A DNA stretch of 6,604 nucleotides from Paludibacteraceae bacterium (GCA_017646225.1 JAGCMZ010000114.1:1-6604); one strand, 5' to 3'; shown: positions 1 to 6,216, counted from the stretch's first letter. Numbers and translations are program-made. Notes: generated from the letters alone by a model not told the origin.

Positions 1-708
1 AACGACAAATACGGCATTACCGAAAAAGATATCCGTTCGGCAGAACTATCGGCAGTTCCTGCGATGAAAGCCAAAGACTTTGGTTTGGATCGTAGCCTTA
101 TTGGCGCTTACGGACACGACGACCGTGTTTGCTCGTACACCGCTTTAAAAGCCATTCTAGAACTAGAAAACCCTACGCATACTGCTTTGTGCGTATTGGC
201 AGATAAAGAAGAAATTGGCAGCTGTGGCAATACCGGTTTGGAATCTACCTTTATGGCTTACTTTATCGAAGACATTGCCGAAACTTTGGGAAGCAAAGCC
301 CGCATCGTGTTATCGGCTTCAAAATGCCTATCGGCCGATGTGAACTCGGCTTACGATCCTACTTTCCCCGATGTATTTGAGGCTGCTAACTCGTCGTTCT
401 GCAACCGTGGGGTTGTAGTTACCAAGTTTACTGGTGCTCGTGGCAAATCGGGTTCATCTGATGCGCATGCCGAATTTATTGCCGAAGTACACCATTTGCT
501 AGATGCCAACAACGTAGTATGGCAAACAGGCGAGCTAGGACGTGTAGACCTAGGCGGTGGCGGTACCGTTGCTGCTTACATTGCCAACCTAAATGTAGAT
601 GTGGTGGACGTAGGTGTTCCTGTATTGTCGATGCACGCTCCTTACGAGGTGGTAGCGAAATTGGATGTGTATATGACTTACAAAGCCTTTGAAGCTTTTA
701 TAAAATAA
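1..708 (+). CDS. M18-family metallo-aminopeptidase, 3' part (5' end outside the window)
   Basis: This is the C-terminal 235 residues of a cytosolic di-metal aminopeptidase, which removes N-terminal amino acids from peptides. The reading frame is open from base 1, so the gene starts upstream; M18 enzymes are usually about 430-470 aa, so roughly half is missing. Motifs seen, numbered from the first visible residue: GHDDR (39-42 region, a likely metal-bridging Asp), DKEEIGS (68-74, catalytic Glu plus metal Glu), SADVNSAYDP (111-120, metal Asp) and SMHAPYE (210-216, metal His). These match the order of M18 ligands; the first His ligand would lie upstream. The ATG at 64 is internal, because clear family sequence precedes it. 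mtnN begins 10 bp after the TAA stop, so the two are probably co-transcribed. Substrate preference cannot be read from the sequence. The family call is firm; the exact subfamily is less so. Confidence 0.88.
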   Translation, partial: NDKYGITEKDIRSAELSAVPAMKAKDFGLDRSLIGAYGHDDRVCSYTALKAILELENPTHTALCVLADKEEIGSCGNTGLESTFMAYFIEDIAETLGSKARIVLSASKCLSADVNSAYDPTFPDVFEAANSSFCNRGVVVTKFTGARGKSGSSDAHAEFIAEVHHLLDANNVVWQTGELGRVDLGGGGTVAAYIANLNVDVVDVGVPVLSMHAPYEVVAKLDVYMTYKAFEAFIK

Positions 709-718
709 TTGCTCCTTT

Positions 719-1354
719 ATGAAGATTGGAATTATTGTGGCCATGGATAAGGAGTATGAATTGCTCCAAGGTATCCAGTTGGCACAGCACGAAATATACT
801 TGGTAAAAAGTGGCATCGGAAAGGTAAATGCCGCCATGGCTTGCATTCGTTTAATCAACGAACATCAACCCGATTTAATCATCAACAGCGGGGTGGCAGG
901 TGGTATTGATACTTGTTTGAAAGTGGCCGATTTGGTCATTGGTACGCAAACCTGTTACCACGATTTTTACGCCGGCGATGTGTTTGATCACCTAAAAGAA
1001 TTGGGCTTTGAGCAATTTATCAAAGCCGATAGCAAAGCCTTGCAAACCGTGCGACAAGTAGCCGAAGGCAGAGACGATGTAAAGTTTGGTTTGGGGTGTA
1101 CAGGCGATCAATTTATCACCACCAAAGAAGAACTCTTCCAAATTAAAAACAAGTTTCCCCAGGCGCTTTTTGTAGACATGGAGTCGAATGCCATTGCGCA
1201 CGTGTGTGCCAAGAGCGAGGTTCCTTTTATTAGCTTGCGCATCATTAGCGATACCCCTTGGGTAGAGAATCATGCCGACCAATATGCTAATTTCTGGACC
1301 GATGCGCCCAAAAAGAACTTCGAATTGGTTAAAAATATACTAGAAACCTTGTAG
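719..1354 (+). CDS. mtnN: 5'-methylthioadenosine/S-adenosylhomocysteine nucleosidase
   Basis: This cytosolic enzyme hydrolyses the N-glycosidic bond of methylthioadenosine and S-adenosylhomocysteine, releasing adenine. It clears the by-products of SAM-dependent methylation and feeds methionine salvage. The 211-aa product is close to, slightly shorter than, the usual ~230 aa. The N-terminus MKIGIIVAMDKE places the catalytic-loop Glu at residue 12, as in the E. coli enzyme. The nucleoside-phosphorylase fold motif NSGVAGG is at 56-62. The ribose-binding Met-Glu pair is at 154-155 (FVDMES), and the catalytic Asp is D178 in RIISDTPW. The usual MEGAA is MESNA here, a tolerable variant. The ATG at 719 is chosen because it gives the canonical start of the beta-strand. 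It lies 10 bp after the aminopeptidase and ends 2 bp before rsmE, which suggests one operon. Pairing with a SAM-dependent methyltransferase is metabolically sensible, since RsmE makes SAH, but the link is inferred. Confidence 0.95.
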   Translation: MKIGIIVAMDKEYELLQGIQLAQHEIYLVKSGIGKVNAAMACIRLINEHQPDLIINSGVAGGIDTCLKVADLVIGTQTCYHDFYAGDVFDHLKELGFEQFIKADSKALQTVRQVAEGRDDVKFGLGCTGDQFITTKEELFQIKNKFPQALFVDMESNAIAHVCAKSEVPFISLRIISDTPWVENHADQYANFWTDAPKKNFELVKNILETL

Positions 1355-1356
1355 TT

Positions 1357-2076
1357 ATGCATGTTTTTTATGCTCCCGATATAGAGAAAACCTCTCTTTT
1401 GCCCGAAGAAGAATCGCACCATGCCGTTAGGGTATTGCGTTTGGATGTAGGGGCAACCATTCAAATTGTGGATGGCAAGGGTGGTGTGTTCTTGGGTACC
1501 ATTGCGGTAGCCGATGCCAAACGTTGTTTGGTTAATTCGCTGCAACCACAAACGGTCCCTTACCGTCGTCCGTATTACTTGCACGTAGCCATTGCACCCA
1601 CCAAAAACATGGACCGTTTGGAGTGGTTTGTCGAAAAGGCGGCAGAAATTGGCATCGACGAAATTTCGCCGCTTTATTGCCGTTATTCAGAGCGTAAAAA
1701 CCTTAAAACAGAGCGTTTGCAACGTATCTTAGTATCGGCCATGAAACAATCCATTCAGCCAACCTTAACCCAATTGAACGAGCCTTGCACGTTCAAGGAA
1801 TGGATTAAAACAGCCAATGCCGACCAAAAATTTATAGCGCATTGCCACGAAGCCGATAAAAAATTTTTTGCCTCGCAAATCAAACCCGGTAGTAAAGTGT
1901 TGATTATGATTGGTCCTGAGGGTGATTTTAGCGAAGAAGAAGTAGCAACGGCCATGCAAGCTGGTTTTGTTCCCGTTAGTTTGGGCGAAAGTAGGTTGCG
2001 TGTCGAAACAGCTGCCTTGGTAGCTTGTCAAACCGTTTCGTTAATGAACGATTTGGCGCAACGCACTAACCCATAA
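1357..2076 (+). CDS. rsmE: 16S rRNA (uracil-1498-N3)-methyltransferase
   Basis: RsmE transfers a methyl group from SAM to N3 of U1498 in helix 44 of 16S rRNA, near the ribosomal decoding site. The 239-aa length is typical. Residues 1-70 form the PUA-like RNA-binding domain, with the family pattern SHHAVRVLRL at 20-29. Residues ~75-235 form the SPOUT (trefoil-knot) methyltransferase domain, with DRLEWFVEKAAEIG (86-99), the SAM-binding loop IGPEGDFS (185-192) and the knot motif SLGESRLRVETAA (208-220). All signature motifs are intact. The ATG follows the mtnN stop by only 2 bp, which suggests translational coupling. The gene ends convergently to dnaX with 36 bp between the two stops, and no clear hairpin terminator is visible there. 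Confidence 0.96.
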   Translation: MHVFYAPDIEKTSLLPEEESHHAVRVLRLDVGATIQIVDGKGGVFLGTIAVADAKRCLVNSLQPQTVPYRRPYYLHVAIAPTKNMDRLEWFVEKAAEIGIDEISPLYCRYSERKNLKTERLQRILVSAMKQSIQPTLTQLNEPCTFKEWIKTANADQKFIAHCHEADKKFFASQIKPGSKVLIMIGPEGDFSEEEVATAMQAGFVPVSLGESRLRVETAALVACQTVSLMNDLAQRTNP

Positions 2077-2112
2077 ATCAACACGCTACAAGTAACAAAC
2101 GACAAGCGACAG
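2077..2112. other. short convergent intergenic gap between rsmE and dnaX
   Basis: Thirty-six bases separate the stop codons of rsmE (plus) and the dnaX tau frame (minus). The gap holds two imperfect copies of an ACAAGnnAC-like unit (around 2088 and 2103), but no convincing rho-independent terminator for either side. Transcripts from the two strands may therefore overlap at their 3' ends. Confidence 0.5.
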
Positions 2113-2718
2113 TTAAGTTAGTCGTAACCCCCAAGTAGTAAATAGTTTCATCAAATTCCCATTGCTCTCGTTCATGGCTCTGGCCTTTTCACGAGGGGTG
2201 GTGGGTTTCTTTTTGCCCTCTATAAAGGTAAACTCTATGGCAAGGGTGTCGTTGCTTACAGCGTTGCTTAAATAACGTTGTAGTTGTGGCTTGATATCGT
2301 TTAGTTTGTTAAACACCACAAAGTTATCCACCGTAGCAGTAAGGGTATTGGCATTCTTGTTGGGTGCTTTGCTAAAAACAAAATGCAAGTCGGGGTGTTC
2401 GGGTATGGTGTTTACAAAACGGAACCAGGCTTCGTCTATTTGTTGTTCGGTATACGCATTTTCGCGTACCGATGTGGTGGTGCTAACTGCCGTTTTGGCC
2501 AAGTTCTTGCTTCGGTTAATAGAACCAAACAATCGGCCAATTTTGGCTTTGTCGCTGCTGGATATGGCGGTAGCTTGTACCGTAGGTGCGGTAGTAGCAG
2601 GTTGTGTAACCACAGGAGGTTGAACTGCAGGGCTAGCGGGAGCAGGGCTGTTGGTTGCTTGAAGAAGGCTGGCAAAAGGTAGCAACGCGCGTTTGGCACG
2701 GCGTCTTATTCTACTTTT
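2113..2718 (-). CDS. dnaX: dnaX, tau-specific C-terminal part read in the -1 frame
   Basis: This frame encodes the region that turns the short clamp-loader subunit into tau, which in the polymerase III holoenzyme links the loader to polymerase and helicase. Entered from the A-run at 2715-2725, it gives a full product of 567 aa. The order is: a very basic segment right after the run (SRIRRRAKRA, ~368-377), a Pro/Ala/Thr-rich linker (~388-420), then a compact domain (~455-567). The domain has an aromatic EAWFRF start, a beta-rich middle and the ending TPREKARAMNESNGNLMKLF, which resembles the end of Bacteroidota DnaX proteins as I recall them. It is not an independent gene. A TGA at 2728-2730 closes the frame upstream, no ribosome-binding site is seen, and the first possible starts (such as TTG at 2685) fall inside the linker. 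The TAA stop is at 2113-2115. Whether it is expressed by slippage or is an artefact of a miscounted run is not settled. Confidence 0.78.
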   Translation of the reverse strand, partial: KSRIRRRAKRALLPFASLLQATNSPAPASPAVQPPVVTQPATTAPTVQATAISSSDKAKIGRLFGSINRSKNLAKTAVSTTTSVRENAYTEQQIDEAWFRFVNTIPEHPDLHFVFSKAPNKNANTLTATVDNFVVFNKLNDIKPQLQRYLSNAVSNDTLAIEFTFIEGKKKPTTPREKARAMNESNGNLMKLFTTWGLRLT

Positions 2719-3815
2719 TTTTTTTGATCAGTTAGTTGGCACAACCTGATCAACATCAATTCCACCAAAAGGCGTTTGTTCTTGCTTTGTTTGTAGTCTA
2801 ATTCCGATTGGTTTGCTTCTTCCATGGCATCCAAAAGGAAATCGGCAGGGCATTGTTTGGCTTGCTCAATGTAACGGTTGCGAATACCAGCTCCTACTTC
2901 CAATAGTTTGGCGGTTACTTCGTCTTTGCAAACCAATAAATCCCTAAAGTGAGCCAATAAGCCACTAATAAAGTTGCCGGCATCAAAACCTTTGTTCAAA
3001 ATATCGTTGAAAAGCAACAAAGCGTCGCTCATTTTTTGTTGAAGGCAAAGGTCAGTAAGGGTAAAGTAGTAATCGTAATCAAGGATGTTTAGGTTCTCGA
3101 TAACATCTTTGTAGGTAATTTTTTTGCCACAAAAGCTCACCACTTGGTCAAAGGTAGATAGCGCATCGCGCATACCACCGTCCGATTTTACTGCAATGAT
3201 GTTCAATGCATCCAATTCGGCTTCGATACCTTCTTTTTCGGCAATGCTTTGTAGGTGTGCTACCGTATCTTCTACGCTAATTCGGTTAAAATCGTACACT
3301 TGACAGCGCGACAAAATGGTAGGTAGAATTTTGTGTTTTTCGGTAGTGGCCAATATAAAGATAACGTACGAAGGGGGCTCTTCTAGCGTTTTAAGAAATG
3401 CGTTGAACGCCGATGCCGATAGCATGTGCACCTCGTCGATTACGTAAATGCGGTATTTGCCAATTTGAGGTGGGGTTTGTACTTGGTCTATCAACTCACG
3501 AATACTGTCTACGCCGTTGTTTGATGCAGCATCTAATTCGTAAATGTTGTACGATCTTCCTTCGTTGAACGAACGGCACGATTCGCACTCGTTGCAAGGT
3601 TCGCCATTTACCAAATGTTCGCAGTTAATGGCCTTGGCAAAAATACGGGCGCTGGTGGTTTTCCCCACGCCTCTAGGACCACAAAAAAGGTAAGCATGTG
3701 CCAATTGGTTGCCCGTGATGGCATTCTTTAGGGTTGTAACCAATGCACGTTGGCCCACCACCGTATCAAAGGTGCTAGGTCTGTATTTACGAGCCGATAC
3801 AACAAAGTTCTCCAT
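2706..3815 (-). CDS. dnaX: DNA polymerase III clamp-loader subunit gamma/tau (zero-frame product, gamma-length)
   Basis: DnaX is the AAA+ ATPase of the clamp loader, which opens the beta sliding clamp and places it on primed DNA. The 369-aa zero-frame product has the motif SARKYRPSTFDTVVGQ at 7-22, Walker A GPRGVGKT (46-53), four zinc-binding cysteines (C65, C74, C77, C80), Walker B VIDEVHML (125-132), sensor-1 region LATTEKHK (155-162) and the SRC arginine-finger motif (169-171). The lid (domain II) and the collar helices (domain III) follow to about 365. It ends with three lysines, Val, Glu and TAA, straight after the A-run. That is about where domain III ends, so this product is a complete minimal loader subunit like gamma. 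The tau domain continues in the -1 frame (2113-2718). The ATG at 3815 gives the canonical N-terminus, with an A-rich leader before it. It lies 57 bp downstream of pepD and has its own promoter-like box. Confidence 0.96.
   Translation of the reverse strand: MENFVVSARKYRPSTFDTVVGQRALVTTLKNAITGNQLAHAYLFCGPRGVGKTTSARIFAKAINCEHLVNGEPCNECESCRSFNEGRSYNIYELDAASNNGVDSIRELIDQVQTPPQIGKYRIYVIDEVHMLSASAFNAFLKTLEEPPSYVIFILATTEKHKILPTILSRCQVYDFNRISVEDTVAHLQSIAEKEGIEAELDALNIIAVKSDGGMRDALSTFDQVVSFCGKKITYKDVIENLNILDYDYYFTLTDLCLQQKMSDALLLFNDILNKGFDAGNFISGLLAHFRDLLVCKDEVTAKLLEVGAGIRNRYIEQAKQCPADFLLDAMEEANQSELDYKQSKNKRLLVELMLIRLCQLTDQKKKVE
2715..2725 (-). promoter_or_regulatory. A11 slippery run in dnaX (candidate programmed slippage site)
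   Basis: Eleven consecutive T on the plus strand, so A11 followed by G on the coding strand, read CAA AAA AAA AAA GTA GAA TAA in the zero frame. Adding one A (or a -1 ribosomal shift) opens the tau frame for 200 more codons. Losing one A gives AAG TAG and immediate stop. Poly-A runs of this length are known sites of RNA polymerase slippage, and dnaX is the classic bacterial gene for it (A9 in Thermus; A AAA AAG ribosomal shifting in E. coli). The run also contains the A AAA AAG heptamer, so a ribosomal component is possible. The run and frames are seen directly; programmed use is inferred. Confidence 0.7.
2725..2752 (-). promoter_or_regulatory. RNA hairpin abutting the 5' side of the dnaX A-run
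   Basis: In plus coordinates, TGATCAG at 2725-2731 pairs perfectly with CTGATCA at 2746-2752, and inside it GTTG (2735-2738) pairs with CAAC (2742-2745) around a 3-base loop. One 3-base bulge (2732-2734) interrupts the stem. On the dnaX mRNA this makes 7 + 4 bp ending exactly where the A-run starts, the geometry of an intrinsic terminator but with A instead of U. Nascent-RNA hairpins just upstream of a homopolymer are known to stimulate transcriptional slippage. The stem falls inside coding sequence for the last collar residues (RLCQLTDQ). Its function is inferred. Confidence 0.6.
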
Positions 3816-3835
3816 GCTTTCTTTTTTTGTTTTCG

Positions 3836-3843
3836 CAAATGTA
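3836..3843 (-). promoter_or_regulatory. promoter-like -7 box upstream of dnaX
   Basis: The minus strand reads TACATTTG, an exact match to the Bacteroidota -7 consensus TAnnTTTG. It lies 20 bp before the dnaX ATG and would give a short A-rich leader. No good TTTG-type -33 element is seen at the expected distance, so this may only supplement read-through from pepD. Confidence 0.4.
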
Positions 3844-3872
3844 GCGATAATTCTTTATATTTTGCTGATAAT

Positions 3873-5306
3873 TTACGATAAGTTTGCTAACAATTGCATT
3901 AAAAATACCGTTGTTTGGTTGGTCGATGCCATGTTTAATCGCTCGTCGGACGAATGAACTCCTAGCAAGGTAGGACCAAACGATAGGATGTTCAAGTTAG
4001 GCATTACTTTGCTAAACAATCCACATTCCAACCCGGCATGAATAATTTTTACTTCGGGTTGCTTGTTCCATACTTGCTTGTACACCTCTTTGGCGGTTTT
4101 TAGCAATGGGGTGTCAAATTGAGGTTCCCAGGCAGGGTAGCCGTTGTGGATGCCAGCCATGGCACCGCAGTCGGTTAGTAGGGTATAGGTTTGGAAAGCC
4201 AAAGCATTCAGTTGGTCTTCGAACGAACTGCGTTGGCTGGTGGTTATTACGATGTTATCGTCTACACGTTTAATCGATGCCAAGTTGGTTGAGGTTTCTA
4301 CCACCCCTTGCATGGTATCGCTCATCTTTACTACCCCATGAGGGCAGGTGCAAAGCGCCTGTATGAGTTGATTGGTTAGTTCGGGTACAAATACCTTTTC
4401 TTGTTTGGGGCGCGACGATAAATCCATGCGCATTTTGGGTTCGTGTGCCAACCATTGGTCTTCTTGCTCGGCAATGTAGATGTTCCAGTCGATGCGAATG
4501 TGTTCGCGGTCGGCGTAGGGTACCAGGAACAAGGCATTTGCCTCGCGCGCAATGGCGTTGTGCAAACCGCCCCCTGCCAGGCTGCACAAGTAAAAAGGAT
4601 ACTTCTGGGCGGTTTGCTGCAAAAAACGGCCCAAAAGTTGGTTGGCATTGGCGCGAGGCAAATGAATGTCGCTACCACTGTGGCCGCCCAGTAGTCCTTT
4701 GATGGTTATCTCTATGGGAAACATGCCCTCGGGTGCAGGCATTTCTTCTACTTTCCAATAGCCAACGGTTTCGCAACCACCCGCACATCCCACTATCAAT
4801 TCGTTCTCGTCTTCCGAGTCAAGGTTAAGCAATACAGGTGCCGATATAAAACCCGCTTCTACCGCAGATGCTCCGCTCAATCCCGTTTCTTCTTCTACGG
4901 TAAACAACCCCTCTAATTGGCGGTCGCCAGGGTACGTAACCATCGCTGCCAATGCCATGGCTACCCCAATGCCATTATCGGCTCCTAAAGTAGTGCCTTT
5001 GGCTTTCATCCAACCCTCTTCTATGTAGGTTTGCAAAGCGTCTGTTTCAAAGTTGTGGGTGCTGTCGCCGCGTTTCTCGCATACCATGTCGGTGTGCGCT
5101 TGCATGGCAATAGCAGGCTGCTTGCCCGGGCGAATCATAACGATGTTGCCAGCCTTGTCGGTGCGTGTCAAAAAACCATGTTTTAAGGCAAACTCCCTAA
5201 GGTAGTTCATTATCTTTTCTTCCTTGCCCGAAGGACGTGGAATTTGGCAGATTTCGTCAAAGATTTGCCACACTAATTGTTGCGTATCGGACAATACTGT
5301 GCTCAT
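3873..5306 (-). CDS. pepD: aminoacyl-histidine dipeptidase (PepD-like, peptidase M20C)
   Basis: This is a cytosolic di-metal dipeptidase of the M20C family, which cleaves Xaa-His and a broad set of other dipeptides. The 477-aa length is normal (E. coli PepD is 485). Active-site motifs are all present: QAHTDMVCEK with metal His71 and catalytic-network Asp73, GADNGIG with bridging Asp110, TVEEETGLSGA with the catalytic/metal Glu pair 139-140, NLDSEDE with metal Asp163, and LLGVHSSDE with the C-terminal metal His451. The lid/dimerisation domain lies between about 195 and 390, starting with KGLLGGHSGSDI. HAGLECG is at 423-429. There is no signal peptide. The ATG at 5306 is preferred because the family start pattern (VWQIFDEICQIPRPSGKEE) follows at residues 12-30. 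dnaX lies 57 bp downstream on the same strand. A promoter-like pair is upstream, divergent from the small membrane-protein gene. Confidence 0.95.
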   Translation of the reverse strand: MSTVLSDTQQLVWQIFDEICQIPRPSGKEEKIMNYLREFALKHGFLTRTDKAGNIVMIRPGKQPAIAMQAHTDMVCEKRGDSTHNFETDALQTYIEEGWMKAKGTTLGADNGIGVAMALAAMVTYPGDRQLEGLFTVEEETGLSGASAVEAGFISAPVLLNLDSEDENELIVGCAGGCETVGYWKVEEMPAPEGMFPIEITIKGLLGGHSGSDIHLPRANANQLLGRFLQQTAQKYPFYLCSLAGGGLHNAIAREANALFLVPYADREHIRIDWNIYIAEQEDQWLAHEPKMRMDLSSRPKQEKVFVPELTNQLIQALCTCPHGVVKMSDTMQGVVETSTNLASIKRVDDNIVITTSQRSSFEDQLNALAFQTYTLLTDCGAMAGIHNGYPAWEPQFDTPLLKTAKEVYKQVWNKQPEVKIIHAGLECGLFSKVMPNLNILSFGPTLLGVHSSDERLNMASTNQTTVFLMQLLANLS

Positions 5307-5319
5307 AATGTAAAAAAAA

Positions 5320-5333
5320 CTTAAAATTTTAAG
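5320..5333. repeat. 14-bp perfect AT-rich palindrome in the pepD leader
   Basis: CTTAAAATTTTAAG is a perfect palindrome, lying between the pepD promoter-like box and the pepD start. On the pepD strand eight T residues follow it (5312-5319), giving a weak terminator-like outline. It could equally be an operator for a dimeric regulator or chance in AT-rich DNA. Confidence 0.4.
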
Positions 5334-5352
5334 AGTATTTCTTTATAAAGCA

Positions 5353-5382
5353 CAAAAATAAGAAAAAGGATTTACACCCAAA
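5353..5382 (-). promoter_or_regulatory. promoter-like -7/-33 pair for pepD
   Basis: On the minus strand TATTTTTG (5353-5360) matches TAnnTTTG, and TTTG (5379-5382) lies 18 bp upstream, close to the usual Bacteroidota -33 spacing. Transcription would start near 5346, giving a leader of about 40 bases containing the palindrome at 5320-5333. Confidence 0.55.
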
Positions 5383-5402
5383 AGGTTTGTAAGTTATATT
5401 TG
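5371..5402 (+). promoter_or_regulatory. promoter-like -7 box for the small membrane protein/OmpH pair
   Basis: TATATTTG at 5395-5402 is an exact TAnnTTTG match, 12 bp before the ATG at 5415. The best upstream candidate is a weak TTTA at 5371-5374, 20 bp away. It overlaps and diverges from the pepD promoter. The predicted leader is very short (about 6-8 bases), which favours the ATG at 5415 over the upstream ATG at 5400. Confidence 0.5.
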
Positions 5403-5414
5403 TGTCACTTTATC

Positions 5415-5618
5415 ATGCTGAAACTATTTCTCATTATCGTTGCTATTCTATTGCCCGCTATCTTGTTTATGGGCTTTAGGGTTTTCTTTACCCAAAAGGG
5501 TAAATTTCCTAACTCGCACGTAGAAGGCAACAAAGGATTGCGCAAACATGGTATTGGTTGTGTTAAATCACAAGATCGCATCGAACAAAAAAGAAAGAAT
5601 ATATTTGAAATCGAGTAA
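5415..5618 (+). CDS. small single-pass membrane protein, uncharacterised
   Basis: The product is 67 aa. Residues ~3-23 (LKLFLIIVAILLPAILFMGF) form one strongly hydrophobic segment, followed by a basic-polar tail with FPNSHVEGNKGLRKHGIGC and a single cysteine. The tail resembles short proteins of unknown role that I recall from Bacteroidales, where an FPxTHV...LRKxGIxC pattern recurs; this is from memory and should be searched. The frame is also open from an ATG at 5400, but that start would lie inside the promoter-like box, so 5415 is preferred. The stop is separated from the OmpH-like ATG by a single base (TAATATG), so the two are probably translationally coupled, which hints at an envelope role. 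No function can be assigned. Confidence 0.7.
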   Translation: MLKLFLIIVAILLPAILFMGFRVFFTQKGKFPNSHVEGNKGLRKHGIGCVKSQDRIEQKRKNIFEIE

Positions 5619-5619
5619 T

Positions 5620-6216
5620 ATGAAAACCAAACTTCTTTACATTGCCAATGGTATTATGTTTGTAGCCATTGTAGCGTTATTTGTTTTATTCTTCTCACAC
5701 AAAAATTGTTGTTCAGTAGCTCCTGCAGCAACCGTAGAACCAGATTCACAATTAACTGTGGCTTATGTACGCATGGATTCTTTGTTGCTTAACTACGATC
5801 AGTATAAAGCTATGAGCGAAGAACTTTTGAAACAAGAAGAAAGTGCACGTGCTACCTTGAACCAATAAGCTGCCGAGTTGCAACGTGATATGGAAGATTT
5901 TCAAATGAAGTTAGAAAATAATGCCTTCTTAAGCCAAGAACGTGCACGTTCTGTACAAGATAAAATCGTTAAAAAACAACGCAACTTGCAAGAGCTTAAC
6001 GCAAAAATGGAGCAAGACTTGTTGTTGAAACAAAAACAAATGAACGATAAGTTGGCTGCTACAGTCGATTCGATTATCAACGAATACAACAAAGAAAAAG
6101 CTTATAGCATTATTTTAAGCACCGCAGGAAGCGATAATATTTTGTTTGGAGATAAATCATTGAACATTACAAAAGAAGTGCTTGAAATGTTGAATGCTCC
6201 AGCTGTAGCTGAATAA
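5620..6216 (+). pseudogene. OmpH/Skp-family periplasmic chaperone-like protein, interrupted by one in-frame TAA
   Basis: OmpH/Skp proteins are periplasmic coiled-coil chaperones for outer-membrane proteins. From the ATG at 5620 the frame gives an N-terminal hydrophobic anchor or signal segment (residues ~8-25), then LTVAYVRMDSLLLNYDQYK (45-63), the family start. It runs to residue 82 before a TAA at 5866-5868. The same frame then continues for 115 codons: a long Glu/Lys/Gln-rich coiled coil including NNAFLSQERARSVQDKIVKKQ, then the closing strand YSIILSTAGSDNILFGDKSLNIT. Together this is a normal-looking ~198-codon gene. The stop sits where relatives, as I recall them, carry Lys in LNQKA..LQ, so one change (AAA to TAA) explains it. 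The 82-aa fragment would lack nearly all of the coiled coil. There is no convincing internal restart (TTG 5878, ATG 5890, no ribosome-binding site). A recent null mutation or a sequencing error are both possible. A TAnnTTTG box at 5600-5607 may add a private promoter. Confidence 0.82.

Noticed and set aside
2291..2682. Two plus-strand open frames of about 100 aa inside the tau region
   Set aside because: They lie antisense to conserved tau coding sequence and resemble no family; they are shadows of dnaX.
2113..2685. Independent hypothetical gene of 190 aa starting at TTG 2685
   Set aside because: The frame is open back to the A-run, has no ribosome-binding site, begins with a linker-like region and ends like a Bacteroidota tau C-terminus, so it is part of dnaX.
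2684..2693. Palindrome AACGCGCGTT downstream of the dnaX slip site as a ribosomal-frameshift stimulator
   Set aside because: As RNA it could form only about three pairs around a tetraloop; a nearby GACGC/GCGTT pairing is also only five pairs with a 12-base loop. Neither is convincing.
4270..4702. Several open frames on both strands within pepD
   Set aside because: All overlap the intact M20C domain, are short, and have unlikely composition; shadows of pepD.
5548..5619. Upstream in-frame ATG at 5548 as the OmpH-like start
   Set aside because: It would overlap the 67-aa gene and put about 24 polar residues before the signal segment; ATG 5620 gives a normal N-terminus.
5866..5868. TAA recoded as a sense codon in this organism
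   Set aside because: Other genes here (aminopeptidase, rsmE, pepD, the 67-aa protein, and the OmpH-like gene itself) end at TAA where their families end, so TAA is an ordinary stop.
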